64,000 nt of DNA from Phocoena phocoena (lineage: Eukaryota > Chordata > Mammalia > Artiodactyla > Phocoenidae). The stretch lies in assembly GCF_963924675.1 (NCBI RefSeq), contig NC_089222.1:3038001-3102000 (forward strand). Direction: 5' to 3'. Below the pieces are notes generated by a model that was given only the letters and a program-made list of their open reading frames with translations, did no database searches and had not been told where the DNA came from. Below are positions 23,451 through 35,625 of this stretch, piece after piece (position 1 is the stretch's first letter; each line of letters opens with the position of its first letter). Made by a program: the position numbers and the translations under genes.

Positions 23451-24490
23451 GTAATCTTTTTTTTTAACGATACTTTTGTAAACTCCCTTGCATTCTTTGA
23501 AGACGGCATTGAGAGAGAAGTATATCTCTATAAAAAGGGTTGGGGCGACATAAAACTTCCATTAGTTTTGATATGTGATATTCCATATCCTGAATCAAAT
23601 TTTTAATACGCCAACATACTAGACCACAAAGTCTATCTCTTTATGTTTAAATTTCAGAAGCTGAATTAATTCTTCATATTCTGCCAACTGGTATTAGGAC
23701 AGGGTTTGTCATTTTTACTATTTTCTCTTCTGTCATTAATATATATTAAACATTCAAAAAAATAATAAAAAGGACAAGGAAATTAAGATGGGCTTTCTGT
23801 AAATCCAGAACTTTTTCTTTAAATGTGAACAGCCTCACAGAGAAACTACTCTGGTGGCCATAAAAAAACCTGTAGGTTGTCTATTCTACCAGCCACACCT
23901 TCTTGTTAACTCCTGTAAACCAATGTCAATCTGATCACCTACGCATTTAAAGTCCCATTTGCCTTTAGTGGATGAATCAAAATGAAAAGACATCTTTTGA
24001 TTTTTTTTTATGGAAAAAAAAATCTGGTTCATGGAAAAAAGGGATAGCAACTAATTATTAAACTAGAATCAACACTGGCTCATAAATCACATTTGGATTA
24101 CATTACATTCCTGAGAGGAATTTACTGGACACTACTGATAATTTAACATTAAAAAAAAAAACAGTTCTTCTTAAGCTGTTTATTATCTGATGGCTGAAAT
24201 AGTTTTCCAAAACACAACAAGCTGTAAATGGATCCATGGGCTATTAATTTGCAGTGCATGGCACCAAAGGGAAAAGCTGGTTAGCTGGGTTGATGAGATT
24301 AGAGGTGTTACATAACCATCCTCAGAGGACTGAGAGTAAATCAGGGATAACATCCCACCTCTGGTGCTCCAGAAGTGTTCAGAGCTGCAAGTGAAAAAGG
24401 TCCCAAATTGGAGGAAAAGGCAAAGGCGGAGAGGCCTAAACAACTCCTGAAGAAACGTTAGTGTCTTATAGGGCGGAGGATTCTTCTTCT
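23451..24490. other. Intronic, AT-rich, no gene seen
   Basis: Several homopolymer A/T runs. No repeat family was assigned. Confidence 0.45.
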
Positions 24491-24499
24491 CCTTCTCGT

Positions 24500-25045
24500 T
24501 TTTTATTTCATCTTGGAGTTGATTTATAATGTTGTGTTAGTTTCAGGTGTACAGATAAGTGATTCAGTTATACATATACATAGATCCATTCTTTTTCATT
24601 CTTTCCCCATATAGGTTAATACAGAACATCGAGCAGAGTTCCCTGTGCTATACAGTAGGTCCTTGTTGGTTATCTATTTTATATTTATTACTGTGTATAT
24701 GTTAATCCCAAATTCCTCATTTATCCCTCCCCCTACCGCGTCTCCCCTTTGGTAACCATAAGTTTGTTTTTGAAAGCTGTGAGTCTGTTTCTGTTTTGTA
24801 AATAAGTTCATTGACGTCATTTTTACAAAATTAGATCCCATGTGAGTGATATCATACGGTATTTGTCTTTCTCTGACTTACTTCACTCAGTATGATAATC
24901 TCTAGGTCCATCCGTGTTGCTTTAAATGGCATGATTTCATTCTTTTTATGGCTGGGTAATATTCCATTGTGTACGTGTACTGATACCACATCTTCTTTAT
25001 CCACTCCTCTGTCAATGGACACGTAGGTTGCTTCTAAGAAGAGGA
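24500..25045 (-). mobile_element. L1 3' end
   Basis: A T-rich left end is followed by 'tttcaggtgtacagataagtgattcagttatacatata', '...ttggtaaccataagtttg...', '...tctctaggtccatccgtgttgc...' and ends near 'acgtaggttgcttctaag'. A frame-broken ORF2 C-terminal remnant is read on the minus strand (e.g. KKNEIMPFKATRMDLEIIILSEV). Confidence 0.93.
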
Positions 25046-25149
25046 CGTTACACTTCTCATCTGCGATAATGTCTCTATGCACAGGAAGGACTGGCCATCC
25101 AGGGCCCTCTCCAACCCTACTTCCACATTTCAGCCTTTTTTTCTTTGTG

Positions 25150-25720
25150 ATGGAGGTAAAACAATACACGTACAGCTATGTACACACCCAATCAATGTTT
25201 AGGACATCGAGTATCCACAAGAGTCCTGGGGTAACCACCACTGTCATCTCTAGCACCTGGATTAATTTCGTTCATTTAAGATCTTTATCCAGATGGAACT
25301 ATCCAGAATATTCTCTTTTATTCTGAGTCCTTTTATTCAACATTGTGTCTGTGAGATTCACCCATGCTGTCTCACTTACTAGTCATTAGTTCCGTTTTCT
25401 ATTGCTATGCGTCTTCCGTTATTTGAATAGGTCACAATTGGTTTACACATTCTACTGCTGATGAACGCAGGAGCTGCTTCCCGCTTGGGGCTCTCATGCA
25501 CGAAGCCACTGTGAACATTCGTATGTGTATTTTGGGAGGCCGTGCACTCACTTCTCCTGAGGCTCTTCCCAGGAGTGGGATCCCTGGGTCACACCGGTGT
25601 GTTTACCATTAGTAGATACTGACAAACAGTTTTGCAAACTTGGGCTTGACTTTGACTTCCACCAGCCCCGTATGAGAGTTCAGCTGCTTCACGTCTCGCC
25701 GATACTTGGCATTGTTAATC
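25150..25720 (-). mobile_element. Old L1 (L1M-type) 3' region
   Basis: 'tacacacccaatcaatgtttaggacatcgagtatccac', '...aacattgtgtctgtgagattcacccatgctgt...' and '...ttttgcaaacttgggcttgactttgacttccaccagcc' match degraded reverse-oriented L1. Confidence 0.68.
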
Positions 25721-26325
25721 CTTTTTATTTATTCATTTTTATTATTACTATCGGAGTAGAGTTGATTCACATGTTGTGTTCATTTCAGGTGCACAGCAAA
25801 GTGACTCAGTTACACGTATACATCTGTCCACTCTTTTTTTTAGATTCTTTTCCCATATAGGTCATTACAGAGTATTGAGTAGAGTTCCCCGTGCTATACA
25901 GTAAGTCCTTATTAGTTATCTATTTTACATATAGTGATATATATATATGTCAGTCCCAATCTCCCAATCTATCCCTCCCCCACTCTTACCCCCCGGTAGC
26001 CATAAGTTTATTTTCTACATCTGTCACTCTACTTCTGTCATGTAAATAAGTTCATGTGTACCATTTTTTACATTCCACATATATCCGATATATGATACTT
26101 GTCTTTCTCTGTCCAGCTTACTTCACTCAGTATGACAATCTCTAGGTCCGTCCATGTTGCTGCAAATGGCATTATTTCATTCTTTCGAATGGCTGATTCC
26201 ATTGTATACATGTACCACATCTTCTTTATCCATTCATCTGTCGATGGATATTTAAGTTGCTTCCATGTCTTGGCTATGCTGCAACGAACGGTGGAGTGCA
26301 AGCCTTCCTGGTGGTGTAAAGCACC
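25721..26325 (-). mobile_element. L1 3' end
   Basis: It runs from the T-rich tail and 'tagagttgattcacatgttgtg' through 'tctttctctgtccagcttacttcactcagtatgacaatc' to 'aagttgcttccatgtcttggctatgctgcaacg'. The minus strand retains ORF2 C-terminal codons (26068-26346) with lesions. Confidence 0.93.
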
Positions 26326-26729
26326 GCTGTTCAATTTGATGGACATAAAATTCTATTATTCGGGAACACAGAGCCACAAAAAAGGCACTACTTGCAAAAA
26401 CACACTGGGGTTTGCGTTCTGTAGGCCCGGATCCTGTCATCAACCTGGGGACATGGGTAAGGCCGTCTCCAAGTGCTGCCTCAGGCCCAGGAGACAGGAG
26501 GAGGTCCTGACGCCCCCTTCCTGGGGGCAGGAGTACACTCGGAGCTGCGTATTTTCACATCTCTGAAAGCTCAAAGTCCAAGGGTGCCACAGCCAAGTTT
26601 CCATTCAAAGTTGCTCCGGCGCTTTGTCCCCCCACTTCCAGGACACAAAGTGGGAATCCTTCAAGCACTACAGTTTGCACTTGATTCTCTGCCTGTCCTC
26701 ATTAAATCCCGGAGTTGACAGCGTTTACC
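26326..26729. other. Intronic, no gene seen
   Basis: No recognised coding sequence or repeat. Confidence 0.4.
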
Positions 26730-26738
26730 AGAAGCAAC

Positions 26739-27116
26739 ATTTTTTTTAAGATTTATTTAGTTATTTATTTTTGGCTGCGTTGGGTCTTCATTGCCACGGG
26801 CGGGCTTTCTCTAGTTGCAGTGAGCGGGGGCTACTCTTCGTTGCAGCGCGTGGGCTTCTCTCTGAGGTGGCTTCTCTTGTTGCGGAGCACGGGCTCTAGG
26901 TGCGTGGGCTTCAGTAGTTGTGGCTCACGGGCTCAGCAGTTGTGGCTCGCAGGCTCAGTGGTTATGGCTCACGGGTTCTAGAGCACAGGCTCAGTAGTTG
27001 TGGCGCACAGGCTTAGTTGCTCCGCGGCATGTGGGATCTTCCCGGGCCAGGGCTTGAACCCATGTCCCCTGCATTGGCAGGCGGACTCTTAATCACTGTG
27101 CCACCGGGGAAGTCCT
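26739..27116 (-). mobile_element. CHR-type SINE (long form) with 9-bp TSD
   Basis: Reverse-oriented: T-rich left end, 'ggctgcgttgggtcttcattgcc', repeated 'cagtagttgtggc', ending 'ccaccggggaagtcct'. agaagcaac is at 26730-26738 and 27117-27125. Confidence 0.93.
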
Positions 27117-27125
27117 AGAAGCAAC

Positions 27126-28030
27126 TTTCATCTTTTCCTTTGGAAGCACTATATCATGACTGCCCCCTGAGCGTGTCTATTTTGAAACACCAGTGAAATT
27201 CCTCTGTTCTATTTTAAGATTTAAACTATGCTACTGAATCAAAATACTGTTTATAAGTCTGACCCCACGATGTTGTTGAACACCTCCAAAAGAAACAAGC
27301 CAAGAAAAAGAGGGGATTTGCATCCTCCAACGTCAAAGCAGGACATTTCTGTCCTAAAATCATTTTGAAAATAAAACAATCAGAATTTTTTTTTTAATCA
27401 CGGAGGTACATTATATTGGTGAAGTGAAGTGTTAGAACAGTCAAGTGTGAATCTGGGGCAAAGACATCTCTTCTCTGAGAAAACAGAGTGCTCTCTCCTC
27501 GGGGCCGGCACTAAAAAGACACCTGTCTCTATCAATCCAGTCAATCAGATCAAAGCAACTCTTTGTTTTCCAGTATTAAAGGGAGAAATAACCTAATTGT
27601 GATAGTTAATACTCTGCGATGGCAGACTGGTTGAAGTGCTCAATCCCACTCCAGGAAGAGCAAATTCCAGACTGAACTGTGTGCGTGGATTTATGGAGCA
27701 ATTTAGATGGCCACCCTCCAGAGAATTGCTGTCACGGGGAGAGGACACTTAAAGGGCCGCGCTCATCACCCAGAACACAGGGGCTGCAGGCGAATCTCGG
27801 GTTGCTATTTTCACAGAGACATTTGTTTCCAAACAAAGAGCTCTCTGCTGGCTATTTCAGAAGTACTTGCATACTTACTCAGCCAGCTCTTGTGCTGGGG
27901 ATTGTCTTTGGGCACTGAGGTTTTACCATCAATATCTATTTAAAGCCGAATGAAAAATAGCTCCAGATGAAAACATAGGATATTTCCAGCCTAGAATGTG
28001 AGACGCTTCCTTTTCGTACAGGGCTGAGAT
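27126..28030. other. Intronic, no gene seen
   Basis: Unique-looking sequence. Open frames 27679-27918 and 27707-27943 are overlapping and without domains. Confidence 0.4.
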
Positions 28031-28037
28031 CTGGTTT

Positions 28038-28062
28038 CTCCCTCTCTTTCTCTCTCTCTCTG
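28038..28062. repeat. Short (CT)n tract
   Basis: tctctttctctctctctctctg. Confidence 0.85.
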
Positions 28063-28566
28063 AAATTGCCACCTGTCTTACAATCCTTGCTGTGTCTTAG
28101 TTTAATTAGCGCTATTTTCCTTTTAGAGGTACATAAAATTATAGAGCACCTTAACAAATTGTAGATTGGATGAAATATGGTGTCTAGGTGTGTACAGTTT
28201 TGAGAGAAAGCAAATCTTCTCTGTTAGGACCTATCTACAAGCTCTATCTGGTTGCGTCCACCACGGAACATACGATATCAAGACTTCGTGTCATGAAAGG
28301 GCCAGTAGGCTAGTATTTATGGGGTGCGAATTAGGGGAGGGGGCAAAAAAAAAAGGGAAACCAGGCTCAGTATATCTCTATATTGATTCAAATCTCTAGC
28401 TCTTGGGAAGACCAAAGTTCCTGATTCAGAATCTCCACTTCTCAAGTACCCTTTGCTTCTAATCCATTCCAGAACTAGCTCTTAAATACAAGGCATTAAG
28501 TTGAGGACCCAAATAAGACTCCGTGCCAGCTCATGAAGGGAACACCTGTTGTTCTCTCTTTCCTTC
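28063..28566. other. Intronic, no gene seen
   Basis: No recognised coding sequence or repeat. Confidence 0.4.
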
Positions 28567-28589
28567 CCTCTCTCTCTCTCTCTCACACA

Positions 28590-28638
<49 letters not shown>
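28567..28638. repeat. (CT)n-(CA)n compound microsatellite
   Basis: A ctctct run (28567-28584) passes into cacaca repeats (28585-28638), interrupted once by 'aaac'. Cys-Val and Thr-His open frames here are artefacts. Confidence 0.97.
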
Positions 28639-28641
<3 letters not shown>

Positions 28642-28689
28642 CCTCCTGAACTCAAAACAAGTTTGACATTGAAAGTCACCCAACAGAGG

Positions 28690-29214
28690 TGCCGCCAGCA
28701 TGTCACACTGTGGGGAGGTGAGAATGCCCCCCCCCACCTGCCCCTGCTGCTGGAGGAGCATACGGGCACACTTAGGAGGGAGGTGGGTTAGCACAGAGGG
28801 GGAGGAAGGCGGGGACAGTACCGCCCGAGGCAGCTCACGTGGGGGTCTTTGGGGAGCAGGACAAGAGGCCAGCAAGGGGCGGGCGGGCAGGCTGAGTGGC
28901 TGTGTGTACGGAGTCGCCCACGCCGACTCACATGGAGCTGATGCTGCAGGTGGCGAAGGGCCGTGGCTCCTGGCACAGGATCACCGGGCTCAGTGCCAGC
29001 GCTCTGCTTTATGGGGGCTGGCTCTGAGCGGCAAGGACAGATGTCGCATTGAAGGGTGCCCCTTGTTCTGAGTAAATGAACCGCTGGGCTGGGAGGAGTG
29101 TCAGCTGTCCTGTACAGACACTGAGGGCCGTACTGATGATCACACGGGCTGCTCTCCGGGGGCCGGGCTGGGTTATTACCGTAGCAGGGTGCGAGTACCA
29201 AGGGCCAACACTTA
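28690..29214. other. GC-rich intronic block, no gene supported
   Basis: Open frames overlap on both strands (28700-29071 plus, 28788-29201 minus) without domains. There is no TATA or clear CpG-island promoter. Confidence 0.45.
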
Positions 29215-29420
29215 GCTGAGGAATGTCTTTAGTCCTGGCCACAGATTAATCCGTTTGTCCTCACGGTAGCCATCGGAGGGAGGTACTACGATTGTCTCTG
29301 TGTTCCAGACCGGGAAGCGCAGGCACAGAGATGTGAGATAACCTGCCCGAGATGGCACAGAGCTAAGCAAGGGCTGGGCTGAGGCTTGAACCGCAGCTGC
29401 CCCTCGGGTCAGTTCTCCCG
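29215..29420 (-). mobile_element. MIR SINE
   Basis: 'tccgtttgtcctcacggtagccatcggagggaggtactac', '...gcgcaggcacagagatgtgagataacctgcccgagatggcacagagctaagc...' and 'gaggcttgaaccgcagctgcc' match the reversed MIR core. The 198-codon minus open frame at 29212-29808 passes through it and is not a gene. Confidence 0.8.
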
Positions 29421-29984
29421 CCACGATGCTGCTCTTCAGGGGCAGGGACGCGAGTAAACCGCCCTGGCGGCCTCCCTGGCGTCTCCCGCTGCCGCTCCAG
29501 GTGGTCTGGATGCTTGAAATCCCACCGCCGCGGATCCACCCATTACCGACCCCCTCCTTGCACCAGGACAGGACGAACCCAAGGATGCAAGCAAAGCAGG
29601 GCCCATACCCTCCACTTTGGTGGGGGGGACAGCTCGGGGTGGGGAGAGGGCTGGACAGAGGCAGGTCAGGGGGATCCAGACCAACTAGCAAGGCCCAGGG
29701 CCCTGGAGGGGCCAAAGCTGCCCAGATGCTGTTCTGTTCCTGTCGAGGTGCAAGAACACTTGACCAGCTGACACAGAAAGCCACTGTTTCTCCAACTTCA
29801 GTCCACACCTACCTTCACAGTTTTTCACATGCTCACAGGCCAGTACCCTCTGATGATTTCTGCCTAAATTAATTTGTTGGTTAGATAAATTTTAGAGAAC
29901 TTGATTTTACCACTACACGGGGGAAACTAGTAGCATTGGCCATAAATAGGAGGTAAGGGTAAAACACAGACAGCGTTTTCAGGT
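29421..29984. other. GC-rich then AT-rich intronic sequence, no gene
   Basis: Composition-driven open frames only. Confidence 0.4.
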
Positions 29985-30155
29985 CAACTGCCTCTGTTTG
30001 TAAATAAAGTTTCACTAAATAAAGTTTTACTGGAACAAAGCCAAGCTCCTTCATAAAACTTCCACGCTGCAATCGAGGCAACTAATACCCAGTGGCCTGC
30101 AGAGCCTAAAATATGTCCTATCTGGACACTTAAGAGAGTTTGCACACCTCTGAAA
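29985..30155 (-). mobile_element. hAT-type nonautonomous transposon (MER58-like), copy B, partial
   Basis: Reverse of copy A: 'tttgtaaataaagtttcac...aaataaagttttactggaacaaagcc', '...ctaaaatatgtcctatctggac...gagtttgcacacctctg'. A small tandem duplication of 'taaataaagtttya' is internal. Confidence 0.75.
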
Positions 30156-30868
30156 TAAATACAACTTCTCACTAGGGACAGTTGCTTGTCCTCTCTATTA
30201 AAAACAGTGGGGAGCAAAGGTTCATGAGGTATTAATTAAGGGTGTACCAGCAACAAACTCGGATTTTCTCCCTGGCAATAAAAAGACTGAATGAATATTG
30301 ACGGAAAAGGGAATAACTTTACCACCGTATGATTTGATATTATTCAGCACTCCCTAAATTATGTTTCACATCACTGTGGGCAGAGTTTACACTAGGGGAA
30401 ATAATGTATTAAACTAGTACATACATCAAATCAAATCATATATGTAAACGATAGAATATGTGCCTTGGGAACAAAGATGGGTGAAGATACAGAAAACTTT
30501 GTAACATTAAATGTACATAAGAACTTTACAGTTAGAGAAGCGAAGTGAAGCTTGAAAAGATCCAGGGGCTGGAACTGGGCCCGTGGGCTGAAGCCAGCAC
30601 CGTGACTTAGGCAGGGATCAGCCTCTCTGAATCTCAGGGACACGGAGGATCAGAATACTATTCCTGCCCCACCCAGCACATGGGACGACTCTAAGTCTTG
30701 GGAGACCCTGCTGTTGGTAAAGCGCTTTGTGCTCGTATCACCCACACGGCTGACGGCAAAGGCAGTCCTGGGGTAGAGGCCGAAAGGTGATAAGATTTGG
30801 TTGGCAGAAAGGAGATATGGGTCCAGGGGAAAGGCAGGCCACAAAGTCCCAGACAGAGGATTTGGAGA
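30156..30868. other. Intronic, no gene seen
   Basis: No clear repeat; short open frames only. Confidence 0.4.
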
Positions 30869-31063
30869 GGGACTTCCCTGGCGGTCCAGTGGTTAAGACT
30901 TCGCCTTGCAATGCAGGGGGTGCGGGTTTGATCCCTGATCGGGGAGCTAAGAACCCTCATGCCTCGCGGTGGCCAAAATCCCAAAACATAAAACAGAAGC
31001 AATATTGTAACAAATTCAATGAAGACTTTAAAAATGGTCCACATCAAAAAAATCTTAAAAAAA
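30869..31063 (+). mobile_element. CHR-type SINE (short tRNA part with long 3' tail)
   Basis: It begins gggacttccctggcggtcc, contains 'gcgggtttgatccctgatcggg', and ends with 'aatattgtaacaaattcaatgaagactttaaaaatgg' plus an A-rich tail. This matches the reverse-oriented copy at 44531-44721. Confidence 0.93.
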
Positions 31064-31589
31064 AGAATGCAGAGAGATGGAAGGTGCCATGTGGGCAAAA
31101 AAAGGAGGATGCTGGGAGGGAGGGGGCTTTGCCTCGGGGGAAATTTGGCTTGGGTTCGGCACCTCGCGAGAGACCGCAAGGCCTCACCCTTGAGCTGACG
31201 ATGCAGGAGAGCATCCTTTCCAACACCCTAGTTCATCTTTCCCCATGGAGTAGGGTTCCATGACGCCAGGATCCTGTCCCGTTCTCTGATTACATGTCCC
31301 AGCATCTCCGGGCAGATGAGCCACCTGCCTCGAAGTTTACAGTAGCCAAGGAAGGGGGATATTTATTTTGGAAACTATGTCTGCAAGCTTTCTTCTGAAT
31401 GCTGTGACATAATATTCGGGGCCATACATCTAAACCGCAGCATGGTAAACAATTCAACACGAACAGAGCCTCCGCCCTTCACTTGCCTCTTGAAGGAGGA
31501 CCAAGGCGGTAGTTATTAAAATAACAAACAGCTGTGACAGCGACAGCAGAGAACAGAGCCTGTGTCAGCAGCAGAGGAAAAACCCAAGA
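31064..31589. other. Intronic, no gene seen
   Basis: No repeat identified. Confidence 0.4.
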
Positions 31590-31770
31590 GAACAGGTGTC
31601 CTTTATGTAGAACCGACCATGTGCCACGAAGGGTCCGAGGTACGAGACCCGCCAGCAAGGCTGCCCACGCCGGGGCTCAGCTCGGGCCCTGCAGCAAAAG
31701 CCCGCGTCCTGCCCAAGACGAGACAGCTCGAGAGCAGGGCCGGATTCGAACCCAGCTCAGGCTCCCTTCA
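31590..31770 (+). mobile_element. MIR-like fragment
   Basis: 'tttatgtagaaccgaccatgtgccacgaagggtccgaggtac' and 'gagagcagggccggattcgaacccag' resemble the two ends of a MIR. Confidence 0.6.
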
Positions 31771-33197
31771 AAGCCCTTTGTTCCTTCCTCTGCTCTGTCC
31801 TGCTGCATAATGGAAACGTCTCCTTTTTCTAAGGTGACAACGTACCCAGCGTGCCCCTTCCAGGCTGTGGGGAGATGATGTGTTCGTAAAGCTGCAGGAA
31901 TCTGAATACATCTTTTGCAGCCTGAGTGCTAAGGGGCTGCAAGCCCCGCGGCGGCGCGGACATCACCGCCTGCAGGTGCCCAAAGGCAATCTGTTGTTGG
32001 TGGGTTTTTTTTTTTTTAATCTCTTGGACACATGTGGGAAAACATGAACATGTGGTCAGTGGAATGGGGCAGCAGATTTTTATTTTCCAGCTTCCATGAT
32101 GTTTTTAGGTATAAAAATATAAAGTTTCTAGTCTTTCATTTAATTCGGGGCTGAGGGGGAGGGGCTTTTTGGGGATTTGTGTGCGGCGGGGAGAAGGCAG
32201 GGTTAATGCTGCATCTCTGCTGAACAGAGCAAACAGAGCCTCAGAAACACAGTAATGGGCTACGACATGGGAACAAATGAAGAAATAAACTGAAATGAGA
32301 AAGACATTACGTGACCTGATGATGATTTTTATGTAATTTTCCAAGTACACAAGGCAACCGACAATATGAATCTCCTCGTTATTAAGCCAGCAAAATCCAG
32401 CCATAGAACCAACGAGCACATCAATATAATTTGTGCACCAAGAAAAGTGATTTTAACTGAGGTCAAGTGCCTTTAATCCAAAAGGTTTGTTTTAATGTAA
32501 GTTTAACACTAAAGGGGAAATGAGAGAAAAAGAGAACAACAAAAGCCTCTCGTGGAAGTATCTAAGTGTCCGTACAAAGCACATTTATGGCATCCAACCC
32601 ACCCATGGGGACATTCACATCTAAAGTATAAATCGGAATTTAGAGACTTTATAAAAATCTGTTTTTAAGCTCAATATGCCCCAAATGAGAAGTTGTCAAT
32701 GAGTGCTTAGGGACTCTTAAATTCAGAGATTATTCAATTGCTCTATTCTACAAAAGCACTTATGAAACTGTCATAGTAAAAAAAAATGCTGTGAAATAAA
32801 CACCGAACAGCATTCTCACACAAAATCAAAAGACGTGTTTTGCCTACCACTCAAAGGCATGGATTACATAAATATAAGCTCAAAGAGAATGTAAAGAGGG
32901 TCCTTTGTAAATTAAAAGCCAGCGATTTTGAGAAAGGAAAGAAGAAATAGAAGGGGGTGACAGCCTCAGTAACTTCCCTAACATCTTTTGTTACAGACAC
33001 TGGTGGAGGGCGCCCAACCTTGAAGGCCAGAGGCTCAGGGAACCCGGCATATGTTATAGGCACCAGGGGCCACAATTCCCCCTTCATCACAGCTCACGAG
33101 TCTTCGTTCAGGCTAGTTCTCATATCCCACTCTCCTCCCCCGAGTCCAGCCTGTTCCTGCACCTCTGCTTTTTGTCTGTGAGCAACTTCACTGGCAA
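31771..33197. other. Intronic, no gene seen
   Basis: Unique-looking, AT-rich, with a T-run at about 32007-32018. No coding evidence. Confidence 0.45.
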
Positions 33198-33666
33198 TGA
33201 GACAGGCTGGGACCTGGGACCTGGGACCCTTTGCTGCAGTGCTTGCACCTGGACAAACTCTGCTCCGGCAACAAAATACAAAGAAACTATAAGGGACTAA
33301 AAATAGCTGTGTGCATGCACAGCTGGGACAAAATTATGCACAAGATACAAAAAGACCCAAAACCCAGCTGCCACTTCTGAAGTGCCTGGAGCGAAAGCAG
33401 GGCACTGCGCATGTCCCATGCACTCAGCACCACCAAAGGGGCGGGCAGACCACCTAAGCCACACCTCTGGCCCCGCCCCTACCCTCACCCCATATAAGGA
33501 ACCAGCTCACCCCCCACTCAGGGGGCAAGTGAGCGAGGGAACCTGTTACTTGTTCTCGCTCCCCTCTGCTGCAGCAGGGGCCCCAGTAAAGCCTTGCCTG
33601 GATTTCTTGTCTGGCCTCTAGTAAATTTCCACTGATTGAGGAGGCCAGGAACCTCGGTCGGTATCA
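33198..33666 (+). mobile_element. Solo LTR of an endogenous retrovirus, copy 2
   Basis: Same family as 11885-12388. It begins TGAGACAGGC and ends CGGTATCA, with TATA at 33491 (catataagg). The polyadenylation signal is AGTAAA (33585-33590) instead of AATAAA. Flanking tetramers are gcaa and ccaa, a possible 4-bp duplication with one change. Confidence 0.85.
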
Positions 33667-34090
33667 CCAAGGTTTGGCAAGAGGGAGCCACAATCCCACG
33701 GCCACCCCTTGTCCACCTCAGCCTCTCCACCTTCAGCGGGCCTCTCGTGCACAGTCACACAGGACGCCTGCTCAGCTGCAGTGTCTGCCCAGCAAACACA
33801 CGAGAAGATCTGACGTCTTCCAGGAGAGGCAACTGGCAAGAGGCAGCTGACTGATGAAACACTGTTGTCTAAACAGGATGAAAAGCATCAATTCTCACAT
33901 CACGCCCAGGCTGTCAGTCAACAGTAATGCTCCTCGCATCCAGGTAGAAAATACAGCCCCAGAGAAGGTGCATAACTTGTTCTGGGCCTGGAGCAGAGAA
34001 GTGAGTGAGTGACAGCTGAATAGCTCTGTGATGGACAACTTTTCACGATGTAAAGCTAGGGAGATGCTGGGTTTGGTCATCTCTTAATAC
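33667..34090. other. Intronic, no gene seen
   Basis: No recognised feature. Confidence 0.4.
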
Positions 34091-34092
34091 AG

Positions 34093-34972
34093 CCACATCA
34101 CTAAGTATTAGAGAAATACAAATCAAAACGACAACGAGGCATCTCACCTCCCACCGGTCAGAATGGCCACCATCAAAAAGTCTACAAACAGTAAATGCTG
34201 GAGAGGGTGTGGAGAAAAGGGAACCCTCGTAAACTGTTGGTGGGAATGTAAATTGGTGCAGCCACTATGGAGAGCAGTATGGAGGTTCCTTAAAAAACTG
34301 AAAATAGAGCTACCATATGATCCAGCAATCCCCCTGCTGGGCATATACCCAAACAAAACTATAATTCGAAAATATATATGCACCCCAATGTTCACTGCAG
34401 CACTGTTTAAAGTAGCCAGGACATGGAAGCAACCTAAATGTCCATCCACAGAGCAATGGATAAAGAAGATGTGGTACATATATACACTGGAATATTACTC
34501 AGCCATAAAAAAGAATGAAATAATGCCATCTGCAGTGACATGGAAGGACCCAGAGATTATCACACTGAGTGAAGTCAGTCAGACAGAGAAAGAGAAATAC
34601 CACCCATCCCTTATATGTGGAATCTAAACAATGGTACAAATGAACTTATTTACATAACAGAAATAGAATGACCGATGTAGAAAATAAACTTATGGTTATC
34701 GGGGGGCGGGGTAAGCGTCGGGGGAGGGATAAATTGGGAGACTGGGACTGACATATACACACTACTATATATAAAATAGATAACTAATAAGGATCTACTG
34801 TAGAGCACAGGGAACCAATGCTCCACTCTGTAACGGCCCATATGGGAAAAGAGTCTTAAAAAGAGTGGACATGTGTATATGTATAACTGAGTCACTTTGC
34901 TGTACACCTGAAACTCACACAACATGGTAAATCAATCATTCTCCAATAAAAAATAAATAAATAAGTAAACAA
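34093..34972 (+). mobile_element. L1 3' end, about 0.9 kb, the least damaged L1 copy here
   Basis: It starts in ORF2 ('catcactaagtattagagaaatacaaatcaaaacgacaacg'), continues to the ORF2 stop and 3' UTR ('ggtagagcacag' region) and ends in (aaat)n. It is 5' truncated. Confidence 0.95.
34163..34627 (+). pseudogene. L1 ORF2 C-terminal remnant, 154 codons open
   Basis: An uninterrupted frame matches the Cys-rich C-terminus of L1 ORF2 protein ([19 protein letters not shown], then [12 protein letters not shown], then [12 protein letters not shown]). Endonuclease and reverse transcriptase domains are absent because of 5' truncation, so it cannot act as a retrotransposon. The intact frame suggests a fairly recent insertion. 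Confidence 0.93.
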
Positions 34973-34975
34973 ACC

Positions 34976-35429
34976 ACTTGGCCACTCTGACTTCGCTGAG
35001 GAAAGCATCGTGCTAGCTTCTCGGCCTACAAGGTGAGGAAGACAGGACGCTTGCCGTTCAGGAGTTTATAATCAAGCCAGGGAGCCTCACGCTATAAGTT
35101 TGTGGTTCCTGGACGTATGTCCAGAGCCCCGCGGGAGCGCAGGGGGAAGAGTGCATAACTCTGCCGGGAGTGTGGGGTGGGGTCCGGGGGCGGCTTCCAA
35201 GAGCAAATGGCATCTCAGCAAATTCCTGCAGTTCCTCGGACAAACGAGTGGAAACCCAACCCCAGGGAACAGCCTTTGCCGGAGCGTGCAGGTGCGAGGC
35301 TCACGGGTCCTCAGGCTCCAGGGCAGCTGGAAGCTGGGTGACGGTCCGTCGGAGGAAAGCAGGGGACGGTGGGCGGGGGCGAGCCGGGGGTGAGGTCACC
35401 ACTGGGGGAGCCCCTGCAAGCCTCGGGCC
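34976..35429. other. Intronic, GC-rich patch, no gene supported
   Basis: Open frames on both strands at 35058-35457 are compositional. No promoter elements stand out. Confidence 0.4.
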
Positions 35430-35625
35430 AAACCCAGCCCTACACCTGCTTTTGTAAATAAAGATGTACCGGCACACAGGCAGATCCCCTTTGTCCATTT
35501 ATTTTCTACTGCTGCGTTTGTGCTACTGTGGCAGAGTTAAGGAACCGAGACAGACATCATACGGCCCACAAAGCCGACACGTTTTCTATTGGACCCTTTT
35601 TTAAAAGTCTGAGGATCGCTGGCTG
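35430..35625 (-). mobile_element. hAT-type nonautonomous transposon (MER58-like), copy C, partial
   Basis: 'ctcgggccaaacccagccctacacctgcttttgtaaataaagatgtaccggcacacagg' and '...gcagagttaaggaaccgagacagacatcatacggcccacaaagcc' are the reverse of copy A. Confidence 0.78.

Noticed and set aside
28482..28791. Cys-Val and Thr-His repeat proteins
   Set aside because: Translations of the (CA)n microsatellite.
28690..29200. GC-rich block considered as a CpG-island promoter
   Set aside because: CpG density is modest, and no first exon or core promoter motif could be linked to it.
29212..29808. 198-codon minus-strand open frame, the longest in the window
   Set aside because: It runs through a MIR SINE and GC-rich sequence, has overlapping frames on the other strand, no domain and no splice or promoter context.
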